From the NCBI RefSeq assembly GCF_025947145.1, contig NZ_CP109999.1, forward strand, positions 2,852,001 through 2,916,000: a stretch of DNA of 64,000 bases, in the 5' to 3' direction. The notes under the pieces were generated by a model, which was given only the letters and a program-made list of their open reading frames with translations, ran no database searches and had not been told where the DNA came from. Shown piece after piece: positions 29,708-35,806 of this stretch. Position 1 is the stretch's first letter. Every line of letters begins with the position of its first letter. The position numbers and the translations under genes were made by a program. The stretch is from Flavobacterium sp. N1994 (lineage in GTDB: Bacteria; Bacteroidota; Bacteroidia; Flavobacteriales; Flavobacteriaceae).

Positions 29708-30118
29708 TTAATTCGGAACTTTTCGATACAATGTTCCAGCAACATAACCACACAAGCATTGTCTATTTACTACAGGTTTCATAATAAGAGATACAACAGT
29801 TCCTTCTTTAACTAAAATGGGTTGCCAGTTTTTAGAAGTATCCAATTTGGTTAGGTATTCATCTCCAATTTTTAATCTCGTAATTGGAAAAGGGCTACCT
29901 TGAGAAGATTCAACACATCCAGAATTAATCTCTAGAACGCAATTGGCGGGAACAGTGAAAGTTTTGACAACTTCTGCCGTTGAACCAGTATATAATGTTG
30001 GATTTTCAGAAGACATGAAAAAAGCACTTTCGAACTTCAGCGTGTAACCATTTTGACCCGACATGACATTGACAAAATACAAGAAAAAAACTAATAGATA
30101 AAGATGGAGAGATTTCAT
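29708..30118 (-). CDS. Small secreted protein, unknown
   Basis: A 136-residue protein with a signal peptide (residues 1-21, ending VMSGQ) and a compact beta-rich mature part with three Cys (GCVESSQG, RQCLCGYVAG). No sorting domain or lipobox, so probably periplasmic. Not recognised. It lies between REP copies C and D. Confidence 0.6.
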   Translation of the reverse strand: MKSLHLYLLVFFLYFVNVMSGQNGYTLKFESAFFMSSENPTLYTGSTAEVVKTFTVPANCVLEINSGCVESSQGSPFPITRLKIGDEYLTKLDTSKNWQPILVKEGTVVSLIMKPVVNRQCLCGYVAGTLYRKVPN

Positions 30119-30162
30119 ATTATAGTGTTATTGGTTAAATGACTACTTACGTTCCGACCCAC

Positions 30163-30190
30163 GCTGCGCAAACGTCTCCTGACTTTGCGC
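30163..30190 (+). repeat. REP hairpin copy D
   Basis: Same hairpin with two loop changes (ACGTCTCCTGAC), flanked by CCCAC on the left and TTTGTTATACATCATAACT on the right. A copy of repeat R2 follows directly. Confidence 0.8.
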
Positions 30191-30208
30191 TTTGTTATAC
30201 ATCATAAC

Positions 30209-30301
30209 TGCTGAGCGGGTGTAATACTAAATTTTAATTATGGTAAATAGGTACACAAAAAGTGTATATTTTTATTTTTATCCAACTTAAAAACTAAACT
30301 A
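30209..30301. repeat. Dispersed repeat family R2, copy 1
   Basis: About 93 bp: GCTGAGCGGGTGTAATACTA, an AT-rich part, GTACACAAAAAGTGTA, TTTTTATTTTTATCC, then AACTTAAAAACTAAAC. Copies at 31499-31594 (full) and 31630-31700 (right part). It always sits next to a REP copy or another R2. On the minus strand it has TTTG-like and TACACTTT elements that could serve as a promoter. Confidence 0.75.
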
Positions 30302-30320
30302 GCTTTGGCACCAAACGCTT

Positions 30321-30800
30321 TTATTTGATGGCTGAAATTTTATAGCTACCGTTTTCATTTGAAATTTTGAGCGTAATAGTGGTGAATGAATTATCATATG
30401 CATCACTCAAGAACAGTACTGTATAACAATTCCCATTTTGTTTGCTTTTCTTTATGATTAGGGTTTTTAGCATTTGCGGAGTAGTATCTTGAGTATTTAG
30501 AAAAGGATCGTAATCCAATGCATTGTTTTTGAACTCATAGTTGATACTGTCCAGTAATGATTGCGTAACATAAATTTGGGTTATTGAATCTAATTTTTTC
30601 TTTTGTTCCTTCAGAGGCTCTTCAGATAAAGATTCAGTGATATAAGCCGAATAAAATGCTCTGATTGTATTTTTAATTTCTTTTTCAGAATTTACTACCC
30701 TCGTTTTTGACTCGTGGGCAGTGCTTTCATTTTTCTTGCAGGAAGAGAGTATGAAAATGAGTATCAAAAGGCTTAGCAAATAACTATTACAGGTTTTCAT
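30321..30800 (-). CDS. Lipoprotein, DUF3828-like
   Basis: The 159-residue protein has a lipobox (ILSSC, Cys21) and a mature domain with IRAFYSAYITES, VTQSLLDSIN and DYDPFLNTQD, a pattern I associate with the DUF3828 family of periplasmic proteins of unknown function. Its ATG overlaps the stop of the upstream membrane-protein gene by four bases, so the two are translationally coupled. Confidence 0.6.
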   Translation of the reverse strand: MKTCNSYLLSLLILIFILSSCKKNESTAHESKTRVVNSEKEIKNTIRAFYSAYITESLSEEPLKEQKKKLDSITQIYVTQSLLDSINYEFKNNALDYDPFLNTQDTTPQMLKTLIIKKSKQNGNCYTVLFLSDAYDNSFTTITLKISNENGSYKISAIK

Positions 30801-31213
30801 TCTTTCTTACTTCTGAAATTTGATTGGTAAATATCTACGAGTATAAAGCACGAAATTAAAAATGAACTAACAATAAAAATGGCTAAATAACAGTTTCCAA
30901 TTTCTAAAATTTTTAGAACAAAACATATCGACCAAATTATGAAATTATTTAAGTTGAATATTCCGCAAAGAATATAAAAGAAGTTAGTTTTCAATGGATT
31001 TGTTTTTTTTCTTAGATGAAAAACTAATCGGATAATCAACAAAACACAACTGAATGCAACAGCATAGACTACACTTCCTGCAAACTGAAAGAATAAGCCT
31101 AATGCTTCAAATATTCCTCTCTTTTCAGTGAAATAATCAAAGAATAGGTATAACGTCCAAAAGTTGATCAACACTAATGATAACGTTGAGTATTTAAATA
31201 TTTTTTCTTTCAT
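30797..31213 (-). CDS. Four-helix membrane protein, unknown
   Basis: The 138 residues carry four hydrophobic segments (about 9-26, 38-63, 79-103 and 108-129) and a basic C-terminus. Not recognised. It is translationally coupled to the downstream DUF3828-like lipoprotein by an ATGA overlap; together they look like a two-gene unit. Confidence 0.55.
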   Translation of the reverse strand: MKEKIFKYSTLSLVLINFWTLYLFFDYFTEKRGIFEALGLFFQFAGSVVYAVAFSCVLLIIRLVFHLRKKTNPLKTNFFYILCGIFNLNNFIIWSICFVLKILEIGNCYLAIFIVSSFLISCFILVDIYQSNFRSKKE

Positions 31214-31332
31214 TATTTCTGTTACGTTTTTAATAACTGTTGCTTAAACTCCGATACCTTGTTTTACCCTCCCGTCCCTTCAAATGATTCCGATACAATC
31301 AGGGAATCCTGAAACCTTTAACGAATATTTAT

Positions 31333-31402
31333 AATCCCGTTAGGGATGCCATAAAGGTAGAAAATGAAATCAACAAATTAGTAAAGTGCCGTAGGTACGA
31401 TA
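31333..31402. repeat. Dispersed repeat family R3, copy 2
   Basis: Second copy of the 24664-24734 repeat, with the same two blocks, ATCCCGTTAGGGAT and AGTGCCGTAGGTACGATAT, and a diverged middle. Confidence 0.75.
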
Positions 31403-31453
31403 TTTTTACCCTACCATTACCCAAGCTTCACAAAGTATTCTCTTTTCCACTGA

Positions 31454-31481
31454 GCTGCGCAAATGTCTCCCGACTTTGCGC
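31454..31481 (+). repeat. REP hairpin copy E
   Basis: Identical 28-bp hairpin to copies A and C, with the flank CACTGA on the left as in copy C, and the tail TTTGTTATTCATTATAA before a full R2 repeat, as in copy D. The 501-bp gene-free stretch 31214-31714 is made mostly of repeats R3, E, and two R2 copies. Confidence 0.85.
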
Positions 31482-31498
31482 TTTGTTATTCATTATAA

Positions 31499-31594
31499 GC
31501 TGAGCGGGTGTAATACTATATTTTAATTTCTTTAAACAAGTACACAAAAAGTGTACATTTTTATTTTTATCCGACTTAAAAACTAAACCTGCTA
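31499..31594. repeat. Dispersed repeat family R2, copy 2
   Basis: Full-length copy next to REP copy E. It contains the palindrome GTACACAAAAAGTGTAC and ends AACTTAAAAACTAAACC. Confidence 0.75.
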
Positions 31595-31629
31595 TTGTGT
31601 TTTCTCATGATTTCACAAACAAAATTGTA

Positions 31630-31700
31630 ATTATGGTAATTAGGTACACAAAAAGTGTACATTTTTATTTTTCCCAAACTTAAAAACTAAACCAGTTATT
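31630..31700. repeat. Dispersed repeat family R2, copy 3 (right part)
   Basis: Starts AATTATGGTAATTAGG, has the same palindrome, and ends CTAAACCAGTTATT. It is in direct orientation, 36 bp after copy 2. Confidence 0.7.
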
Positions 31701-31714
31701 CCAACAAAAGACTA

Positions 31715-32014
31715 TTAAGTTCTTTTTTTAGCTTTATTAAGTGAGCTCAAAATAACATAAACAATATGAGTACAAATAATACTTCCACATCCGAAAATCC
31801 AAAATGCTAAATGAATCCCTAATTCAGGCAGTCCACATCTTAACTGTCCTTCTCTATAAACTGGCATAAAATAATCTGGAAGGATAAAAAAATCTAAAAA
31901 TAAACCTATGGCAAGAAGTAAATATTTCCAACGGGGTAAATTGAAAGTGTCAAGCAAAATATAGCCGCAAATTTGAAGAGCAAACATTATATAAAATACA
32001 TGTAATGGCGTCAT
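31715..32014 (-). CDS. Small membrane protein, unknown
   Basis: A 99-residue protein with three hydrophobic segments (about 5-25, 30-50 and 66-90), a central loop with two Cys (RCGLPELG, GCGSIIC region) and a basic tail KAKKRT. Not recognised. It lies in the putative cassette array after the DUF4365-like gene. Confidence 0.5.
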   Translation of the reverse strand: MTPLHVFYIMFALQICGYILLDTFNLPRWKYLLLAIGLFLDFFILPDYFMPVYREGQLRCGLPELGIHLAFWIFGCGSIICTHIVYVILSSLNKAKKRT

Positions 32015-32098
32015 AGCAATCCAGATTGTTTTTTATTCTTTCCATTTAGCACGCGAAAGGATTCGCGCGGGAGCGGGGCCAAATCGCAATTATATGCA
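32015..32098 (-). other. Degenerate palindromic intergenic element (possible attC-like remnant)
   Basis: On the minus strand, GCATATAATTGCG follows the DUF4365-like stop codon closely, then a stem CGCGAA/TTCGCG (plus strand 32052-32068 region), and ATTGCTATGAC near the next gene. The end motifs resemble those of the two clearer elements but pairing is poor. Confidence 0.3.
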
Positions 32099-32101
32099 GT
32101 T

Positions 32102-33031
32102 TTAGTAATCGTAAATTTCTTCACCATCTTCACCAATTTCAGTTAACGAATAAAATTTGTTAATTCCAAGTAATGGTTTGTTTTCGTAATAAAGTCGTAT
32201 AATAGATAGTTTCTCAGTATTTTCTATTAGTTCTTGTATTTCTTTTTTTATTATTAAATTTTCTTTTTTTTCTGAGACAATGAGTATAAATAAATTAGGT
32301 AAAATATTTGAATGACCACAAGATTTTATGTTCAATTCTCTCCACGATATAAATTTTTTCACATCTTCTAAATCAAGATCTTTATATAAATCATAATAAT
32401 GTGCTACATATACTAATCCAGGAAGATTTTCTATTTCAGCTAAACAAGTGAAATAATGAAAATCTCTCGGTTCATGTAAAATAGGAGTAATACTAATTCT
32501 ATTTCCTGAATACTTATGATATTTTTCTTGTAGGAACTTGAAAATTAATAATTCAACTATATCTGGATGTTGTGGTGCGCCTGCAATTGCTAATAAGTTC
32601 CTGCGATTTGACTCATCTAAAATTTGATTTTTAGGAATTATGATTTTCCAACCTTTCTTTAATTTAGTTATGCTGGTTCTATTGACCTCTGTCCAATAAC
32701 TTATGTCATTTACTAAATCACAAAGAATAACAATAACTGGCAATGAATGATTTAACCAATATTTTAAGTGTTTTTTCTTGCCTCTGTAAACAAATCCATT
32801 TTCAGTTGGCTCTTGGAAGTATGATGGACCTGCTTTTACCTGGGCAGCTATAAGTCTTCCTGTACCTTGCCTATTTTCATTTGCAATTTCAATTTGCACA
32901 TCAATTCCTAAATCATTTTTGAATTGTTCTCTTAAAATCCATGAATAAGTTTTTACGACCTGGCTTGATACAAGTATTATCCCAAGATTAGCTGTTTCCT
33001 CTGTTTTATCGTAAATAGGAAGGTCGTCCAT
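32102..33031 (-). CDS. DUF4365-like protein (possible nuclease-fold)
   Basis: The 309-residue protein has an N-terminal domain (about residues 10-155) with GIDVQIEIANENRQGTGRLI, AAQVKAG and YWLNHSLPVIVILCD. The D...E...QxK pattern and the flow of motifs match DUF4365, often compared with PD-(D/E)XK nucleases and found near defence genes. The C-terminal half is not recognised. It is bracketed by palindromic elements on both sides, with its own orientation the same as its neighbours, as a mobile cassette would be. Confidence 0.6.
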   Translation of the reverse strand: MDDLPIYDKTEETANLGIILVSSQVVKTYSWILREQFKNDLGIDVQIEIANENRQGTGRLIAAQVKAGPSYFQEPTENGFVYRGKKKHLKYWLNHSLPVIVILCDLVNDISYWTEVNRTSITKLKKGWKIIIPKNQILDESNRRNLLAIAGAPQHPDIVELLIFKFLQEKYHKYSGNRISITPILHEPRDFHYFTCLAEIENLPGLVYVAHYYDLYKDLDLEDVKKFISWRELNIKSCGHSNILPNLFILIVSEKKENLIIKKEIQELIENTEKLSIIRLYYENKPLLGINKFYSLTEIGEDGEEIYDY

Positions 33032-33039
33032 AAAATTTC

Positions 33040-33170
33040 ATATAACGTTTCGTCGCTTCTCGTCAGTTGCGAAGTTCGGAACTGCGTACTTTCGGCTAAG
33101 ATATAAAATCTTGCAAAATGCAAACATGAACTAACCACAAATTCGCAATTGGGTGAAACAGCTGTTATGC
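33040..33170 (-). other. attC-like imperfect palindrome, 3' of the four-helix protein gene
   Basis: About 131 bp between two genes. On the minus strand it begins GCATAACAGC seven bases after a stop codon and ends ACGTTATATG just before the next start. The inner arms AGTTGCGAAGTT (plus 33065-33076) and AATTCGCAATT (33140-33150) are complementary. Ends ATAAC and GTTAT with inner arms and an unpaired centre recall integron attC sites. Confidence 0.45.
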
Positions 33171-33177
33171 TTATTGC

Positions 33178-33597
33178 TTAGTCATTTCCACCTAATTTTT
33201 CCGCCAACTTTTCTACAATGATAGACAAGCTGTCTATGAAAAAACCAAGGAAAAAAGATAAAAGTGCAGAAGAAGCTAAAAATATTTTTTCAGATTTATT
33301 AAATAAGCTTATTGAAATCACACAACTTAAAGCTGACATAACGATCAACATAATTGTATAATACATACAATATCTGAGCAACACTTTTTTTCTGTCTGCT
33401 TCTGGAATTTTTGAGTTTATACAAAGTTTTGTGACCAATACACTAAACCCAAGTAGACAAAATGCTAAACACCAATAAGGCTTTTTAGTATTAAATAATC
33501 CCAGGAAATTTTCTCGCTGGTCATATAATATTACAGCGGCTATAATTGTAAAAACTACTGCAAAATAAATTCTGAAATCTTTAGATGTTGTTGCCAT
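33178..33597 (-). CDS. Four-helix membrane protein, unknown
   Basis: A 139-residue protein with four hydrophobic segments (about 8-24, 39-57, 74-97 and 105-127). It has no motif I recognise. It occupies the whole space between two palindromic elements, one just after its stop and one just before its start, so it looks like a single-gene cassette. Confidence 0.55.
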   Translation of the reverse strand: MATTSKDFRIYFAVVFTIIAAVILYDQRENFLGLFNTKKPYWCLAFCLLGFSVLVTKLCINSKIPEADRKKVLLRYCMYYTIMLIVMSALSCVISISLFNKSEKIFLASSALLSFFLGFFIDSLSIIVEKLAEKLGGND

Positions 33598-33629
33598 AAT
33601 TTATTTGGTTGTAAGGTTGTTGGCATTGT

Positions 33630-33765
33630 GCATAACGTGCCGCGGCTTAAAGCATCTGTTAAATTTATCACTAATTACTCCAAGTACAAAACTTTCCATT
33701 GAATCTTCGCATAAGATTCTAGAAAATCCCATGCCTGACAGTTGCTTTAAACCGCTGTTATAGGC
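33630..33765 (-). other. attC-like imperfect palindrome, 3' of the DUF4145-like gene
   Basis: About 136 bp. On the minus strand it starts GCCTATAACAGCGG four bases after the DUF4145-like stop codon and ends CGTTATGC. The arms pair well: TTTAAAGCAACTGT at one end with the complement of GCTTAAAGCATCTGT at the other, with a 4-nt unpaired insert, and a 75-bp AT-rich unpaired centre. These are the parts of an attC site, though the R boxes differ from the RYYYAAC/GTTRRRY consensus. Confidence 0.5.
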
Positions 33766-33769
33766 AGGC

Positions 33770-34402
33770 TTATTTTGGTGTATCTCTATTTTTTATTCCG
33801 TCAAGTTTGTTTTCAGGTAAAGAATTAAACATTTTATCAATTTCTTTCGGTTGAGTTATCATTGCATCAACAATAATATTAATCAGTTGAAATAATTTTG
33901 TTGCTGTTTCAATATCGTCTTTTAAATCTATTTGACCTGGGTGAACAGCTTCATTTCCAATTACTCTAACAATGTCTAATGATTGTTGTACACGAATAGG
34001 CAATCCTTTTTCAACTAAACTGCCTATGTCCTTATTGATGTCTTTTCCACTTTCACCAAGTTTCCCGCATAATTTTTGGACACATAAGCGAAGTAACGCT
34101 GCAGCACCTCGGGGTGATTTATTTAAAATTTCTCTAGCCTCTTCATAATCTTTTTTTATTTCTTCAGGCAAATCTACATTAGCAAGTGGAGCAGTACTTA
34201 AGCTTGGAAAAATTAGTTTTTCATCAACCCAAAAACTATAATCACGACAATGCGAGCAACGAGATATATAAGATGAATCAATGGTAGTAATTCCGCCACT
34301 AATTTTAAAATAAATCTGACTCCAAGTTTGCGCTGCAAATGCATTGCAAATAGGACAGTTAAAAGAAGTTTCAGCGAATTGTGGTAATTTATATGGTGTC
34401 AT
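33770..34402 (-). CDS. DUF4145-like protein with zinc ribbon
   Basis: The 210-residue protein has a zinc-ribbon-like N-terminus with CxxC pairs at Cys16/19 and Cys49/52, then a helical domain with LNKSPRGAAALLRLCVQKLC (about 93-112) and VRVIGNEAVHPGQI, matching DUF4145, a domain found in defence-associated and restriction-like proteins. Function is not known. It is the first gene of the possible cassette array, and its stop is followed by the best palindrome. Confidence 0.62.
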   Translation of the reverse strand: MTPYKLPQFAETSFNCPICNAFAAQTWSQIYFKISGGITTIDSSYISRCSHCRDYSFWVDEKLIFPSLSTAPLANVDLPEEIKKDYEEAREILNKSPRGAAALLRLCVQKLCGKLGESGKDINKDIGSLVEKGLPIRVQQSLDIVRVIGNEAVHPGQIDLKDDIETATKLFQLINIIVDAMITQPKEIDKMFNSLPENKLDGIKNRDTPK

Positions 34403-34544
34403 TTGTACTTTTTTTTAAAGCTTGCCTATAATTAGTAAATATCCTCAAGTTCCTAAAGCTCTTCAGCATCACTAGCTATCCCAAATATATAAAAAAGATT
34501 ACAAAACCATTAATAACCATTTAATAGTTATTCAATAATACAAA

Positions 34545-34573
34545 CAAAAAAACCCAAGACTTTCGCCTTGGGC
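34545..34573 (-). terminator. Intrinsic terminator of the 34596-35279 gene
   Basis: On the minus strand CCCAAG pairs with CTTGGG (plus 34567-34572 and 34553-34558) around GCGAAAGT, followed by seven T residues. Confidence 0.85.
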
Positions 34574-34595
34574 TTCCCCTAAAATGAAGTGCAGT

Positions 34596-35279
34596 TTAAA
34601 GGGTACCACCGCCTTCTTCCTCTTTTTTACGCTTCGCAGCGCGCATACGTTGCACTACTTTCATAAGAGCATATTGGTCTTCCGTGACCGTACCTTTAAA
34701 AACCAACTTCCCATTACGCATAATTCTTTTGAGCATCTTTTTCAACTCATCATAATGCGCTATATTTTTATCAGTAAGCATTTTGCGGTTATCCATAATC
34801 TCATTTTGTATCTTGTTTTTAGACGCCAATTTCGCTTTGTAGCCGTCTAACGTGTCCACAAAATCAGCAGGCATATCCTTAGCAATAAGTTCATCTTTAT
34901 GAGCAGTAACAAATTGTTTCAACGCCTCCAGTTGCAAAATAGCCCCTTCAATGTTACTATTGTGCAAATCCCTTTTCAAATCGCTAATAATACGAGTGTT
35001 CAAACCAGCATCAGCAAAATTAGCATTCAAGAAGTTCAATTCTTCATTCAAAAGTTTCGCATCTGCATACAAACTAGCAGTAATCCCTTTTTGGTTTTCA
35101 GTAAGTACTAAACTACTTTCTAAAACCTTAACAAAATCCAGTTTTGCAACAAAACTGTCTCTAAAAGCAGCATTCATAGTAGCGAATCTGTTTTTAATAG
35201 CATCAAAATCACGCTCATAACTCGTGAAAACGAAATCACCTAACGCAGTAACTTCCTCATTTTTAACATAAGAGTTCAT
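34596..35279 (-). CDS. Array-associated helical protein, paralogue 1
   Basis: A 227-residue cytoplasmic, mostly alpha-helical protein of unknown function. I start at ATG 35279 (MNSYVKNEEVTALGDF), because this aligns without gaps to the start of its paralogue at 54552-55229 (MITRIKKEEYTALGDF); an ATG at 35303 would add eight residues. Shared motifs are TALGDF, DAGLNT, NIEGA, HYDEL and GKLxFKxxVTxDxY. It ends in a basic-acidic tail KRKKEEEGGGTL. No signal peptide. Upstream are a palindrome, a sigma-54-like element and a 12-unit 21-bp array. Confidence 0.75.
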   Translation of the reverse strand: MNSYVKNEEVTALGDFVFTSYERDFDAIKNRFATMNAAFRDSFVAKLDFVKVLESSLVLTENQKGITASLYADAKLLNEELNFLNANFADAGLNTRIISDLKRDLHNSNIEGAILQLEALKQFVTAHKDELIAKDMPADFVDTLDGYKAKLASKNKIQNEIMDNRKMLTDKNIAHYDELKKMLKRIMRNGKLVFKGTVTEDQYALMKVVQRMRAAKRKKEEEGGGTL

Positions 35280-35309
35280 AACATTAAAATTTAAATTAAA
35301 CATGGGTTA

Positions 35310-35334
35310 ACAAAATAGCCAAGTACTATTTTGT
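35310..35334. promoter_or_regulatory. Palindrome near the expected transcription start of paralogue 1
   Basis: ACAAAATAG (35310-35318) and CTATTTTGT (35326-35334) form a perfect 9-bp inverted repeat with a 7-nt spacer. Its centre is about 43 bp before the start codon. It may be an operator or an mRNA hairpin. Confidence 0.5.
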
Positions 35335-35342
35335 AAGAAAAA

Positions 35343-35359
35343 ATCAAATTCCATGCCAC
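35343..35359 (-). promoter_or_regulatory. Sigma-54-like promoter of paralogue 1
   Basis: On the minus strand GTGGCATG-N4-TTGAT, with the GG of the -24 box and ten bases before the G of the -12 box, as in sigma-54 promoters. The usual C of the -12 GC is missing. It is about 66 bp before the start codon, as in paralogue 2. Confidence 0.4.
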
Positions 35360-35472
35360 AAACATCTGTAAGCGAGTATTTTAACTAATATTTAACGAAT
35401 TCCCCCACATTTTAAACGCATAACTCATAATTCATAACGCATAACTCAAAAGGGTAAATCCCTCTCCCCACA

Positions 35473-35724
35473 GCTAAATGAAGCACCCCCGCAGCTAAAT
35501 GAAGTAACCCCGTAGCTAAATGAAGTACCCCCATGGCTAAATGGAGTACCCCCGTAGCTAAATGAAGTACCCCCGTAGCTAAATGAAGCACCCCCGTAGC
35601 TAAATGAAGTACCCCCAAAGCTAAATGAAGTACCCCCAAAGCTAAATGAAGTACCCCCAAAGCTAAATGAAGCACCCCCAAAGCTAAATGAAGCACCCCC
35701 ATGGCTAAATGGAGCTTCCCAAAG
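35473..35724. repeat. 21-bp tandem repeat array, 12 units (array 1)
   Basis: Twelve units of exactly 21 bp, GCTAAATGAAGYACCCCC plus three variable bases (GCA, GTA, ATG or AAA); the last unit is degenerate. Changes are concentrated at positions 9, 12 and 19-21. Units are adjacent with no spacers. The array ends 114 bp upstream of the sigma-54-like element of the paralogue 1 gene. Because 21 is a multiple of three, several frames stay open, but no start, composition or homology supports coding. Confidence 0.95.
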
Positions 35725-35734
35725 CATAAACAAA

Positions 35735-35772
35735 CAAAAACGGCTTCCCGTTTAAAGGAAACCGCTTTTTTA
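35735..35772 (-). terminator. Terminator of the aminopeptidase gene (probably bidirectional)
   Basis: GCGGTTTCC and GGAAGCCGT (minus strand) pair around TTTAAACG, with one mismatch, and T-runs on both sides. It separates the 21-bp array from the downstream minus-strand gene. Confidence 0.7.
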
Positions 35773-35806
35773 TAAAATCATACTAAGGTAAAACAGGGTA
35801 GTAAAA

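Noticed and set aside
35473..35724. CRISPR array
   Set aside because: Units are 21 bp and adjacent, with no unique spacers, no 28-36 bp repeats and no cas genes nearby. The same holds for 55387-55596.
35473..35724. G-quadruplex cluster on the minus strand
   Set aside because: The G5 runs are 16 bp apart, longer than usual loops; array 2 has only GGG. Possible but not supported.
35412..35733. Two overlapping minus-strand reading frames made of HLALGVL-like and GGTSFSFG-like heptad repeats
   Set aside because: They exist because the array period (21) is a multiple of three; no homology, no signal, and frames in array 2 behave likewise. Treated as non-coding array.
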